From: Candidatus Aalborgicola danicus
GTDB lineage: Bacteria; Pseudomonadota; Gammaproteobacteria; Burkholderiales; Burkholderiaceae_C
DNA: 64,000 nt
Direction of reading: 5' to 3'
Assembly (NCBI GenBank): GCA_016703945.1
Contig: JADJBC010000002.1
Location: forward strand, 434,001-498,000
Positions 42,477-51,887 of the stretch are shown here, piece by piece. Made by a program: the position numbers and the translations under genes. Below the pieces are notes generated by a model. It worked only from the letters and a program-made list of their open reading frames with translations, had not been told where the DNA came from and did not search any database. The stretch's first letter is position 1. Each line of letters begins with the position of its first letter.

Positions 42477-43961
42477 ATGGAAGAACTAGCCGTACAACAA
42501 TCAGCATTACAAGCGTTTAGGACGTTTGACGATTTGCCGGGACCCAAAGGCATTACGTACTTTGGCAATGCGCTGCAAATCGACACTGCGCGTTCACAGC
42601 TTCAGTTTGAGCAATGGTGCCGCGACTATGGCCCAATTTACAAATTGCGTTTGCTCAAACGCAAGATCGTGATCCTTGGCGATCACGAGCAAGTCGCCGC
42701 CATGCTACGTGACCGCCCCGATGGTTTTCGTAGAACGACGCGCTTGGAAGAAATCTGGACGGAGTTGGGATTGCCAATCGGTGTGTTTGGTGCCGGCGGT
42801 GAAGTTTGGAAGCGCCAGCGGCGCATGGTGATGGCCGGGTTTGACCCAGTGCATGTCAAGGCCTATTTCCCAGCGCTACAGGTCGTTGCCTCACGGCTGG
42901 CAAGGCGATGGGAGTTCGCAACCACCAATGGACGCGTCATCCCGTTGCAAGCGGACCTAATGCGCTTTACGGTGGATACCATCGCCGGTCTGGCTTTTGG
43001 TGCTGAGGTCAACACGCTGGAGTCCGATCAGGAAGTGATACAGCAGCACTTGGACCAAATCTTCCCCGCTCTCTTCAAGCGAATGTTCGCCCCTCTACCT
43101 ACTTGGCGCTGGCTAAAGTCATCGGCTGACAAGAGACTGGATGCCAGTATTCGCGAAGTCATGCATGCTGTGGACGGGTTTGTAAGTCAGGCGCGCGCGC
43201 GAATGGAGTCGCGGCCTGAACTGCGTGCCCATCCGACCAACCTGCTTGAGGCCATGATCGCTGCGGCTGACCATCCCGATAGTGGAATCGACGACGCACA
43301 AGTGGCCGGCAATGTGTTAACGATGCTTCTGGCTGGCGAAGATACCACCGCAAACACGCTGGCATGGATGATTCACCTGCTTTGGCGCAATCCAGAGTGC
43401 TTTGCGTTGGCCACTGAGGAGGTCCGGCGGGTGTGTGGTGATGGTTCGGTTCTGACCCATGAACACATGATGCAGCTTGACTATGTCGAAGCCTGCGCCC
43501 ATGAGACCATGCGACTCAAGCCAGTGGCCCCACAGCTGCCGTTGCAAACCCTGCGTGAGACCGTCATTGGCGATGTGCGGCTGGACACGGGAATCGTCGT
43601 CATAGGCCTGATGCGTCGCGACTCCGTCAGTGATGCGCACATCCCCAACGCGGCCGCTTTCCTGCCACAACGTTGGCTATCGGAGGGAGATCCGGGACAC
43701 GCCGCGCATTCGGCCAAGAGAATCTCAATGCCTTTTGGAGCTGGTCCCCGGATCTGTCCAGGCCGCTATCTGGCGCTGCTGGAGATGAAGATGGCCATGG
43801 CGACGTTGTTAAGCCGCTTCGACATTCAAAGTGTTGACACACCGGATGGACTGGAAGCGCGTGAACATCTGGCCTTCACTATGACCCCGGTAGGGCTAAC
43901 AATGCGACTCAGATTGCGCAACCAGAAGCTTTCACATGGCAACACCATCAAAGCCTCTTAA
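42477..43961 (+). CDS. cytochrome P450
   Basis: A 494-residue heme-thiolate monooxygenase. The proline-rich hinge is DLPGPKG, the oxygen-binding I helix is LAGEDTTANTLAWMIHLLWR, the ExxR pair is in HETMRLKPVAPQ, and the heme loop is MPFGAGPRICPGRYLALLEM with the axial cysteine. There is no N-terminal membrane anchor, so it should be soluble. The length is slightly above typical bacterial P450s (about 400-450), closer to CYP4/CYP102-like forms acting on fatty acyl chains. No ferredoxin or reductase gene is adjacent. The following thioesterase gene overlaps its end by 26 bases. Confidence 0.92.
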   Translation: MEELAVQQSALQAFRTFDDLPGPKGITYFGNALQIDTARSQLQFEQWCRDYGPIYKLRLLKRKIVILGDHEQVAAMLRDRPDGFRRTTRLEEIWTELGLPIGVFGAGGEVWKRQRRMVMAGFDPVHVKAYFPALQVVASRLARRWEFATTNGRVIPLQADLMRFTVDTIAGLAFGAEVNTLESDQEVIQQHLDQIFPALFKRMFAPLPTWRWLKSSADKRLDASIREVMHAVDGFVSQARARMESRPELRAHPTNLLEAMIAAADHPDSGIDDAQVAGNVLTMLLAGEDTTANTLAWMIHLLWRNPECFALATEEVRRVCGDGSVLTHEHMMQLDYVEACAHETMRLKPVAPQLPLQTLRETVIGDVRLDTGIVVIGLMRRDSVSDAHIPNAAAFLPQRWLSEGDPGHAAHSAKRISMPFGAGPRICPGRYLALLEMKMAMATLLSRFDIQSVDTPDGLEAREHLAFTMTPVGLTMRLRLRNQKLSHGNTIKAS

Positions 43962-44385
43962 TCTGCCGATCACCAACGAGACGGTATTGGAGCTTTATGA
44001 GTGGCTTTTTGCCCCTTGGGTCAAGGAAATGGGGCTTCGGGATTTCGACGTCTCGCCGGGGCAAGTAGCGGCTATCCTCCCACAAAGCGAGAAACTCCAG
44101 TTTGCCAGTGGCGCAATTTGCGGACAGGTCATCATGTCCGCAGTGGATACGGTGGCCGCAATTGCTATGTCCACCAGCGACCGGCCGCCAAAGAGCACCG
44201 TGTATCAACACACGCATTTCTTGCGCCCGGCGCTATCGCAAGACCTTCGCATTCAGGTAAACGTTCTTAGGTTTGGAAAGGTGTCCGCATTTCTTCAAAC
44301 CCCGGGGCTACATGTCCAATTCGTCCCACCAATGTATTCGGCGCAAGTTACGGAGGTCTTATGTCGGCCATCAACCCGGTTGTAA
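43936..44385 (+). CDS. PaaI-like hotdog-fold thioesterase
   Basis: A 149-residue hotdog protein of the PaaI/acyl-CoA thioesterase type. The active-site helix region is FASGAICGQVIMSAVDTVAA, and the strand pair STVYQHTHFLRPAL and LRIQVNVLRFGKVSAF follows. The last 30 residues (QTPGLHVQFVPPMYSAQVTE) do not look like the usual closing strand, so the end may be frameshifted. It overlaps the P450 gene by 26 bases, and the cupin gene begins before its stop. With a P450 this suggests oxidation and release of an acyl-CoA-bound substrate, which is inference. Confidence 0.75.
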   Translation: MATPSKPLNLPITNETVLELYEWLFAPWVKEMGLRDFDVSPGQVAAILPQSEKLQFASGAICGQVIMSAVDTVAAIAMSTSDRPPKSTVYQHTHFLRPALSQDLRIQVNVLRFGKVSAFLQTPGLHVQFVPPMYSAQVTEVLCRPSTRL

Positions 44386-44839
44386 ATCTTTCTGATGTTC
44401 AGACCAAGGTGCGTGGGAATGGCAAAAAATTTGTGTTCCAGCAGGCAAGAATTGGCCCCCTCATCGGATTGGCGAAGTTAGGTGCGGACTCATCACAGTG
44501 CCACCCGGCAAGGCAGCGTTTCCGTACCACGCGCACTCCTCAATGGAAGAAATGTGCATTGTTCTCGCAGGCAGCGGTACTCTTCGACAGGACGACGTTA
44601 CCTATGCAATCAAGGAGGGTGATGTGATTGCATCCGGCATTGGTAAGGCGCATCAAATTGTCAACACAGGCGTTGTCGACCTGAGGTACTTGGTCATATC
44701 CAACAACGAGAAAGTGGACGTTGTGGTGTATCCGGACTCGAAGAAGACACTTGCGGTGTCAGAGACGCTCGGACCAGTGCTCTTTCATATGACTAAACAA
44801 GACCTGACGGCCGATTACTATGAAGGCGAGGATGAATAA
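44361..44839 (+). pseudogene. cupin-domain protein split by a frameshift
   Basis: A small cupin. Frame one begins MSAINPVVNLSDVQ and reaches ARIGPLIGLAKLGA, as in intact homologues; at about 44485-44490 one base seems to be missing and the rest continues in another frame as LITVPPGKAAFPYHAHSSME, with metal-binding histidines and glutamate, then VLAGSGTLRQDDVTYAIKEG. Together this is one complete cupin of about 159 residues. It overlaps the thioesterase gene by 25 bases. The intact motifs suggest recent loss or a sequencing indel. Confidence 0.7.
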
Positions 44840-44982
44840 GTTTCAGCAACGTGCCTTACCTACCGGCGCCCGTCAGCTATGGGCACAGAGACGTTGGCAA
44901 CGAACGGAGGGTGACGGGGCGCGGAAATCGTAGGACTGGCTTGCCCTGAAGCGGGCGCTGGCAGTGGTCGGCATAACGCTCG

Positions 44983-45245
44983 CTGCCGCCAGCCACTTGA
45001 ACAAGTTGGCATTTGTCGGTGAGTGACCGCTCCCGATTATTTGACCCTGAAAACGACCCGCAGCTTCCAGAGAAAACGAATGCCAGCTTTCGCAAATCCT
45101 TTTCCTGCCAATGGGTCGCCGCGAGGAGCCGCTATGCGTCTTTTGCCGGTAGCCACATTTCTGCGAAGCCAGCACTCAGAATTGACCATCGGCATTGGAG
45201 AAAATGCCTACACCGGCACTAGGGCGGAAGCCGACGGCCACTGGT
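44983..45245. repeat. R4 repeat, longest copy
   Basis: The 5' half (GCTGCCGCCAGCCACTTGAA, CAAGTTGGCATTTGTCGG) aligns with 41750-41925, and the 3' half (GCCGCTATGCGTCTTTTGCC, GGTAGCCACATTTCTGCG, AATTGACCATCGGCATTGGA, ATGCCTACACCGGCA, GGGCGGAAGCC) aligns with 48500-48612 and 49568-49680. It occupies the centre of the 613-base gap 44840-45452, in which I see no gene. Confidence 0.75.
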
Positions 45246-45452
45246 GGTCGCTTCCGGTAAGGCCAGCTTCATGATTTTCAAGGCCGACCAGCCGCCGTTC
45301 GCCTTAGTTACTTGAACGCCCAAACCCCTCAGCCACGATTGGTGAAGGCAGTCGCTCAGACTACGATTGGAAATATTGGGTGGCCAAGGACAAAATATAT
45401 CGCGAGGTGGCGATACCCTGGTTGCAAACCGGGGCGCAGGTGCTCTTCTAGA

Positions 45453-47119
45453 ATGGCGTCACTCGTCAAACGGACCTCGAACTTTTTCATGACTCCGGCG
45501 CCTGCACCTTTGGTATTCGGTTCGATCCAGATATGGCCTGAAGATCGCCAACTGGCGGTGAAGGGAGTACCCCACAGGCCTGGCGCCCGCGCTTTTGACC
45601 TGTTGCTGCTTTTGGTTGAAAACCGCGATCGCGTGGTCAGCAAGGCCGAGATTTTCGAGCGAATCTGGTCCGGTCTGGTGGTGGAAGAAAACAACCTTAG
45701 CGTGCAGGTCTCCACCTTGCGCAAGCTCCTGGGGCCGGACGTGCTGGCCACTTTCTCGGGCCGGGGGTACCGTTTCATGGTGGGCCCTATGGACAGCGCC
45801 ACACCCAACGGCGAACCTCCGGCTGCACTGGCAATGCCTGACAAACCATCCATTGCCGTGTTGCCTTTCCTGCACATGGCCAGCGATACCACGCGCGAAT
45901 ACTTCACCGACGGCATCACGGAAGACATCACGACGGAGCTGTCGCGTTTCCGCGCGCTCCTCGTCATTTCGCGCCAGAGCAGTTTCACGTACAAGGGCCG
46001 GAGCGTGGATGTGCGCACCGTCGCGCGTGAACTGGGCGTGCAGTATGTGGTCGAAGGCAGCGTGCGCATCACGGCGCGCAAGCTGCGGGTGACGGCCCAG
46101 TTGATCGATGCCACCAGCGCGGAGCATGTCTGGGCCGAAAAGTACGACGGCGAAATTGAGGAACTGTTCGATATTCAGGACGATATCGTGGGCCGCATCA
46201 GCGTCGCGCTGGCCCAGGGCGTGGAGAGCCACGAGTTCCACAGCTTGCGGCAGCGTCCGGCCGATTGGGGCGCCTACGAGATCGCGGTGCACGCCTACCA
46301 GCTGGCCAGCGATGCCTACATGCGCGCCGACCCGGTCCTGCGTGGGCAGGCGCTGCTGCGCGCGCAAGAGGCACTGGCCCTGGACCCCAACAGCACGCCT
46401 GCGCTGCGCGCGAAGATCATCGTGCTCTGGCAAACGCTGTTCCTGTCGACGACGCAAGACCGCGCAGGCACCCTGAACGAGGCGTTCGAAGCGCTGGACC
46501 GTCTGGAGGCGATCGATGCCAACGATGCCAAGGTGTACACCTACCGAGGCCTGCTGCTGCATGAGGCTGGACAAAACGAGCGCGCGCTGGCCGCCTCGCA
46601 GAAGGCCCACCAGCTCAACCCGAACGACACCGGCGCACTCAGCGCCCTGGGCATGGTGGAGCTGCTAGGCGACCGGTCGGCCGAAGCGGTGGAACACCTG
46701 TCGCAGGCGCGGCGGCTTAGCCCGTTGGACCCTGGGCCTGGGTCCCCAACACGTTGCTGGCCAACGCGTACATCGGCCTGAAGGACTACGTTCAAGCCTT
46801 GCACTACTCGCGGCTCGGCGCCAGCCAGGCCCCCCATGTCGTGACACCCCACATCGTCGTCGCGACGGCCTCCGTCGGGCTCGGTCAGATGGAGCTGGCG
46901 GCCGATGCCATGACGCAAGCGGTACGCGTGGGGCCAGAGTTCCTGCACAAGCGCCTGCAATTGCTGGAAGCGGGCCTGCCCCTGAGCGAGACGATGCAAC
47001 GGCGGCTGCATCTCATGCTGACCGCCGTGCGGCTTGTCGACCGAAGTTTGATGAGCGCCCCCCTGCGCGACCTGCTCGGGCGGCTCGATGGGCTGCAGGT
47101 GCCGCACCTGGGCCCCTGA
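45453..47119 (+). pseudogene. winged-helix / TolB-like / TPR regulator, frameshifted near 46730
   Basis: A CadC-like regulator of about 555 codons. An OmpR-type winged helix (GARAFDLLLLLVENRDRVVS, EENNLSVQVSTLRKLLG, FSGRGYRFM) comes first, then a TolB/FlgO-like domain (PSIAVLPFLHMASDTTREYF, DGITEDITTELSRF), then TPR helices. At 46727-46735 one base appears lost: ARRLSPLD is followed by nonsense in frame, while PWAWVPNTLLANAYIGLKDY continues in the next frame to 47119. The start may be 45453 or 45489; neither has a strong ribosome site. Proteins of this design often regulate a linked metabolic gene; here the neighbour is the convergent Bug protein. Confidence 0.75.
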
Positions 47120-47127
47120 CTGCGCTG

Positions 47128-48114
47128 TCAAGCGGCCGCAAGAAGGCCCAGCCGCTTCAATTGCACCCGGAAGCGTTCGATCTCGGCCTTGAAAAAACTG
47201 TCGAGATCCTGCCGTGACATGACGGGTGGCGGATTGATGGTTTGGGCTTTGAAGGCACTGGCGACCGCATGGCTGCCGATGGCCGCGTGGCTCCAACGCT
47301 CCAGCCGATCTACCTCGGCGGGCGCGGTATCCCGCATGACGCCCAACGCCCACCAGCCCTCCGCCGAATACCCCGCAGCCGCCGTGCTTTCAGCCAGCGT
47401 GGGCAGGTCAGGGTAGAACGAGGTGCGCATCGCCGCCGACGTCGCGATGGCCCGCACTCGGGGATAGCCCATCACCGCCGCGTTCCCGGGCAGCAACGCC
47501 ATGTCCAGATCGCCGGCGCCGAGATCGCGAAGAATATCCGGGACGCCCTTGTAGGGCACCTGGAGCGCCGTGAGACCCACGCGGGCCGCCAACTCCTCCC
47601 ACGTGAGATGTTGCCAGCTGCCCACGCCGAGGTGGCCGACCTTGAGGCTTTGCGCCGCTTGCCCACGCATTAGGCGGACCAGTTCATCGAAAGTGCGTGC
47701 CGGCAGGCCTTCGCGCACCATGAGTGAAGCGCCGCCTGACGCCACTATGTTCAACAGCCGGAACTCTTCCGGCTTGAGTTTCTGGCCCTGCGCCGCCGGC
47801 AACGACGTGATGGCGTCCGACACACTGATCATGACCAGGCCGCGCTCTGCCTGCGGGCGCTGGGCGTAGCGATTCAGGCCTATCACTCCACCGGCGCCCG
47901 GGGTATTTTCGATCACCACCGGCACGCCGGAAAGGCGGCTCAATTCAGGTTGCAGGATTCGGGCCGTGACGTCCACCGGGCCACCGGCCGGCCAGGGCAC
48001 CAGCAGATTGAGGGGTTTGTCCGAACCTTGGGCCCAAGCCCGGGCGGCTGGAAAGCCGGCGGTTGCGAGGGCGAGCGATGCGCTTTGCAGCAGGGTTCTT
48101 CTGTTCATTGTCAT
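47128..48114 (-). CDS. Bug-family tripartite tricarboxylate transporter receptor
   Basis: A 328-residue periplasmic binding protein of the Bug (Bordetella uptake gene) family, which is hugely expanded in Burkholderiales and binds carboxylates or aromatic acids. The twin-arginine-like signal MNRRTLLQSASLALATAGFP is followed by LNLLVPWPAGGPVDVTARIL, then VIENTPGAGGVIGLNRYA, GHLGVGSWQHLTWEELAA and VPYKGVPDILRDLGAGDLDM. The start is the ATG at 48114 after AGGAG. No TctA/TctB permease is nearby, as is usual for orphan Bug genes. Confidence 0.9.
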   Translation of the reverse strand: MTMNRRTLLQSASLALATAGFPAARAWAQGSDKPLNLLVPWPAGGPVDVTARILQPELSRLSGVPVVIENTPGAGGVIGLNRYAQRPQAERGLVMISVSDAITSLPAAQGQKLKPEEFRLLNIVASGGASLMVREGLPARTFDELVRLMRGQAAQSLKVGHLGVGSWQHLTWEELAARVGLTALQVPYKGVPDILRDLGAGDLDMALLPGNAAVMGYPRVRAIATSAAMRTSFYPDLPTLAESTAAAGYSAEGWWALGVMRDTAPAEVDRLERWSHAAIGSHAVASAFKAQTINPPPVMSRQDLDSFFKAEIERFRVQLKRLGLLAAA

Positions 48115-48499
48115 GAGGGGTCTCCTGGTGAAGTCAGCTCCGAGCATTGAAGCTGGGATGGAGTTTGGAGCAGATTCAATTTGGGAATTGCTAAAGATCA
48201 GCCCATTTTTCTGAAATCTTTGGTTGGTGACGGCATATGCAGTGACCACTATCAAGGCCACGGCCCGGGAGGCAGAGGTGCTGAAACGGTATTGTCAAGT
48301 TGCGCCGAGGAAGTGTGCGGTGAAAATCTTGTCAAGATCCAATCCTCAGCCCCCGCTCCTATTTCCTGCGCGGGCTGGCATTTCAGCAAATCGGCACCCT
48401 GGTCCTGCGGTTGCAGGGGTCAAAATGGATTCATGCTTTGCGTGCAGACCACACGGCGGTCGAACGGCCGGTTTGGGTGAGGTATTTTGGCAATCTGCC

Positions 48500-48612
48500 T
48501 GACTGCTATGCGTCTTTTTCAGGTAGCAACTTTGCTCTGAAGCTGCCAGTCAAAATTAACCGTCGGCAATCGAGAAATGCCTGCACCCGCATCGGGGCGG
48601 AAGCCGGTACTG
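48500..48612. repeat. R4 repeat, 3' part
   Basis: GACTGCTATGCGTCTTTTTC, AGGTAGCAACTTTGCTCTGA, then AATTAACCGTCGGCAATCGA, GAAATGCCTGCACCCGCATC and GGGGCGGAAGCCGG. It aligns over about 105 bases with the copies at 45130-45236 and 49568-49680. It lies in the 675-base gap 48115-48789, in which I see no gene. Confidence 0.7.
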
Positions 48613-48789
48613 GTGAATGGCCGCTTACTGGAAGCCCAGCGCGATGCCAGTCATCCGTCGTTCGTAAGTTTCGGATCTGCCGCGGGAGCGGTCGTTCACC
48701 TTGGATTCAACCGGTCGATTCCCCGCCCTTTTGAGAACCATTGGACAGAAAATGATTTGGGCAGCGTGACGTCGGTTAAAGGCGATTGG

Positions 48790-49359
48790 CTAACCTTTGA
48801 CCGCATCGCGCTGCTTGTCGAGTCGTTTGATTTTGACTGGGCTTCCTGGTCCGAATGAAGCTTGGCAATTCGGACACTCAAAAGAATCTCTTGGAATCAC
48901 TGAATCGCAGGTTGGGCAGATGCCCTGGATTCTACTTTTCCCACTGAGAAATTCAGCTGCCATTTTTGGGGTTTTAACGTCGATGCTATCTGGTTCAGGG
49001 GCTGCGAAGAAGAAGGCAACTATGACGATACCTAGAGTTATCCATATGCTATGCGTGAACGTGTAAAACGACGACTCAATTTGAACACTGGGACTCGCGG
49101 CAGTAAAGATGAGCGAAAAGAACATCAACATTCCTCCCACGAGAAGTCCAAACAAGAGGGCCAAGAAAGTACGGACTTTAAAGAGCATGGGAATTGCCAC
49201 ACATACTAGGAGTATTGAGGGCACCACCACATACCAAATGGCTGCCAAGACGAAGGCTCCACCGAAGCCGCCATCTGCTCCTGCAGCTGCAAAATTTGGT
49301 GCTACTGCCAATATCAAGGGGATAAGAAGACGAAACGAGCGCTCTTTGGTTGTATGCAT
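48790..49359 (-). CDS. membrane protein with C-terminal zinc ribbon
   Basis: A 189-residue protein of unknown function. A signal-like first helix (LLIPLILAVAPNFAAAG) and three further helices (AIWYVVVPSILLVCVAIPML, TFLALLFGLLVGGMLMFFSL, IWITLGIVIVAFFFA) are followed by a cytosolic zinc ribbon with two CxxC pairs (ICPTCDSVIPRDSFECPNCQ). The layout, membrane helices plus terminal zinc ribbon, resembles small sensory or assembly proteins but matches no family I can name. It is isolated between two R4 repeats. Confidence 0.65.
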   Translation of the reverse strand: MHTTKERSFRLLIPLILAVAPNFAAAGADGGFGGAFVLAAIWYVVVPSILLVCVAIPMLFKVRTFLALLFGLLVGGMLMFFSLIFTAASPSVQIESSFYTFTHSIWITLGIVIVAFFFAAPEPDSIDVKTPKMAAEFLSGKSRIQGICPTCDSVIPRDSFECPNCQASFGPGSPVKIKRLDKQRDAVKG

Positions 49360-49567
49360 TCTTCGAAAAATTCTGTTGTGAATTGCTGGCTCTTAAGCAT
49401 AAACCTGCGGCCAGGTTATCGCAACGCTAGTTGAAGCCCATCCGCGTGTGATTGACTTCTTTGCACATCAAGTAGTCTCTTGATGAGAAACCACGATGGT
49501 ATTCATCAGCTACCAACCGCTCGAAACACTCGCCCATTGATGACCGGAATGAAGAAGGGTGATTTCA

Positions 49568-49680
49568 ATAGGCTGTGGCCGCCTTGCGTCTTTGCAGGTA
49601 GCCACAATTCTCGGAAGCCGGCATTCAAAATTGACCGTCGGCAATGGAGAAATGCCTACACCGGCACCGGGGCGGAAGCT
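49568..49680. repeat. R4 repeat, 3' part
   Basis: GCCGCCTTGCGTCTTTGCAG, GTAGCCACAATTCTCGGAAG, CAAAATTGACCGTCGGCAAT, GGAGAAATGCCTACACCGGC and GGGGCGGAAGC. It is the closest match to the 45130-45236 segment. It fills part of the 524-base gap 49360-49883, which otherwise shows no gene. Confidence 0.75.
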
Positions 49681-49883
49681 GTCTTAGCCTTTTTGGGAGC
49701 AGATGACTGTTTTGGCCCTGACAGCCGACAATGGCTAGTCGCTATCAGGAATCGGCAAAAACGCAGTGCCGTTCCAAACATAGGTAGCAGAGCCTCTCTC
49801 AAAACAGGACACCGAAACACCGTCGTATTTTGACCTCCGTTTTGTGAAATTATGGCTTTGGTATTTTTGTCAAATTCAAGTGG

Positions 49884-50327
49884 CTAAAGCGATGGGGACA
49901 CCTTTGAGTCAAAGGACTCACCTGCGGGACCGCACCCATTCAACAAGACCGTCATCTGCCCACCGCTGCTGCCGTTAGGTATGCCAAGCATGCCGCGTAC
50001 TGGCAAAAATCTTCTGTTCATCAAAACCTCTTCTTTTGTTGAAACATCAACATATGCGGTCTGCCATCGGGTCACCTCGACAGTTTTCGGAAAAATAGAT
50101 TCGTTTGCACGCCTCTCTTCTGAATAAACGGTTCTGCCATAAGAATTCTTCTCATCCATACCGGGCGCAAGCACAAAAAATCTGTCCTGCTTACACAGCG
50201 CCTGCATCTGCGGATATGCAATGATTTCATCCACCACGGGTGCAAAGAACACCAGCGGCACTAACGCCACGGTCCACAACGGGCGATATCGCTGAATTCC
50301 CAGCCATCTGGGCAAGTTGATGCCCAT
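49884..50327 (-). CDS. hypothetical membrane-anchored protein, N-terminus possibly frameshifted
   Basis: A 147-residue protein beginning MGINLPRWLGIQRYRPLWTV with one hydrophobic helix (LWTVALVPLVFFAPVVDE), then a soluble region with KQDRFFVLAPGMDEKNSYGR, VEVTRWQTAYVDVSTKEEVL and a Ser/Gly-rich end. Directly upstream, in another frame, VSLVIGLLFFGAIALWG looks like a preceding transmembrane helix, so the true protein may start near 50445 with a one-base indel around 50350. An IS4-type element is inserted about 30 bases further upstream. Confidence 0.5.
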   Translation of the reverse strand: MGINLPRWLGIQRYRPLWTVALVPLVFFAPVVDEIIAYPQMQALCKQDRFFVLAPGMDEKNSYGRTVYSEERRANESIFPKTVEVTRWQTAYVDVSTKEEVLMNRRFLPVRGMLGIPNGSSGGQMTVLLNGCGPAGESFDSKVSPSL

Positions 50328-50477
50328 AGCGAGTGTAAAAAACGCCCCAAAGGGCAATCGCCCCGAAGAACAGCAAACCAATCACTAAGCTAACTCCTAC
50401 GTGGAACCTTGTGCATTGCAGGCTCCATGGATACTGTGTGCAGGCCAATGGCGGCATCCGCTACATTGTGACGGTCC

Positions 50478-50487
50478 ACTCTAGTCC
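50478..50487 (+). repeat. target-site duplication, left copy
   Basis: ACTCTAGTCC directly abuts the left inverted repeat of the IS. The right copy, ACTCTAGACC at 51878-51887, differs at one position. Confidence 0.75.
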
Positions 50488-51877
50488 CAATACTGTTCAG
50501 ATAGTACTAATTCGATCATAATTTCATTCCATCAAAGCTTTGATGGATGGAATTTATGGCCAGAACCCGCAAGACCTTGCCAGCCAAAGTTGACGTGGCA
50601 CACCTAATCAGCGCGGGTGTGTTAGCCAGCGTGTGTCCACGCTCATTGATTGAAGAAGTCCTGACCAAGACAGGCAAAGCAAGTCAACGCGAGCGCAGCT
50701 TGCCCGCGCCAGCGGTTGTGTATTACGTGATGGCACTGGCTTTGTGGCGCGAAGCGCCGTTGGAAGAGGTGCTACGTGTTGTTTGCGAAGGCTTGCAATG
50801 GCTGGATTCCCGCCAGAGCGGGGCTGTGCAAGCCAGCAAGTCGGCAATCTCTCAGGCGCGCACTCGCCTGGGCTGCGAGGTGATGCACCAACTGGCTGAT
50901 CGGGTGCTCAAGCCTTTGGCTGCCCCGGGGCACCGGGAGCGTGGTACCGAGGACTTCGCGTGATGGCGCTGGATGGCAGTTGCATGGACGTCGCCGATGA
51001 GGCCGCCAATGCTGCATTCTTCGGCTATGCGGGGGTCTCGCGTGGCCAGAGCGCCTTTCCACAGGCACGCCTGCTAGGTCTGGTCGAGTGCGGCACGCAC
51101 GCAGTGGTGGGTGCCTGCATCGCACCCTATCGCCGCAGCGAGCAATCCATGGCCGCCGAGTTACTGCCAGCCAAGCTGAGCAAGGACATGCTGGTGCTTG
51201 CTGACCGCAACTTCTATGCCTCAAGCTGGAGGTGCAGCAGATGCTCCCCGATGGTTCCTACTTGAGCCATGTGTTTGACAGCGCAGACAAGACCCGCAGC
51301 GCTCCTGTGGTGGTGCGGGTGATTGACTACACGCTTAAAAACTCCGCCACACCAACGTCAGACAACTACCGGCTGGTGACGAACATTCTGGATGCTCAGG
51401 CGGCACCCGCCCTTGAGTTGGCTGGGCTGTACCACGAGCGCTGGGAGATTGAGGGTGTGTTCGATGAATTCAAGACGCATTTGCGAGCCAATAGCACGGT
51501 GCTGCGCAGCAAAACGCCCGAACTAGTCCAACAGGAACTGTGGGGGCTGTTGTTGGCGCACTTTGCCATTCGCCAACTGATGGTCCAAGCAGCCGGGCCG
51601 CGCGCGGTCGATCCAGATCGATTGAGCTTTACACACGCACTACGTGTGATCAAACGCAAGATGCCGCAAGCAGCGGCTGTTCCCCCCTGAGCGTCTGTGT
51701 GCATGGCGCGACGCGCTGCTCGCCGAGATTGCTCGGGGGCGTTGTGTCAGCAGTCGCGGCCATCTCAATCCGCGAGGGGTGAAGCGAAAGATGAGCAACT
51801 TCGGTGTCCGCCATCGTGGCGAATCACTGCATCAGAAGCATCAACCTACCCCAGCGCTTCGTATCTGAACAGTATTG
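50488..51877 (+). mobile_element. IS4-family insertion sequence, inactive
   Basis: A 1390-bp element bounded by 16-bp perfect terminal inverted repeats: CAATACTGTTCAGATA at 50488-50503 and TATCTGAACAGTATTG at 51862-51877. It is flanked by a 10-bp target duplication with one mismatch. Inside lies one IS4-type DDE transposase gene broken by several frame changes and an internal deletion. Both ends are intact, so it could still be mobilised in trans if an active relative exists elsewhere in the genome. Confidence 0.9.
50547..51868 (+). pseudogene. IS4-family DDE transposase, multiply disrupted
   Basis: The N-terminal IS4 domain (VDVAHLISAGVLASVCPRSL, REAPLEEVLRVVCEGLQW) is in frame one to about 50925; then a shift in the CCCCGGGG run moves reading to YRGLRVMALDGSCMDVAD, with the first catalytic aspartate. 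After LVLADRNFYAS a short deletion and shift lead to MLPDGSYLSHVFDSADKTRS and the catalytic glutamate region YHERWEIEGVFDEFKTHLRA. A third shift in a run of six C at 51682 precedes ERLCAWRDALLAEIARGRC to the stop at 51868. The product is certainly inactive as sequenced. Confidence 0.88.
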
Positions 51878-51887
51878 ACTCTAGACC
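51878..51887 (+). repeat. target-site duplication, right copy
   Basis: ACTCTAGACC, matching the left copy in nine of ten positions, directly after the right inverted repeat of the IS. Confidence 0.75.

Noticed and set aside
44873..45175. A 100-codon reverse-strand frame within R4 as a real gene
   Set aside because: It is not supported by a start signal and the related copy at 41750 has no matching start; kept as a finding about R4 rather than as a gene.
41750..49680. R4 repeats as integron attC sites of a gene-cassette array
   Set aside because: No integrase gene is seen, no convincing paired core sites (RYYYAAC/GTTRRRY) were found, and genes lie in both orientations.
50925..51265. Programmed -1 frameshifting in the IS4 transposase
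   Set aside because: IS4-type transposases are encoded in one frame, and this copy also has a deletion and a further shift of opposite sign, so decay or indels explain it better.
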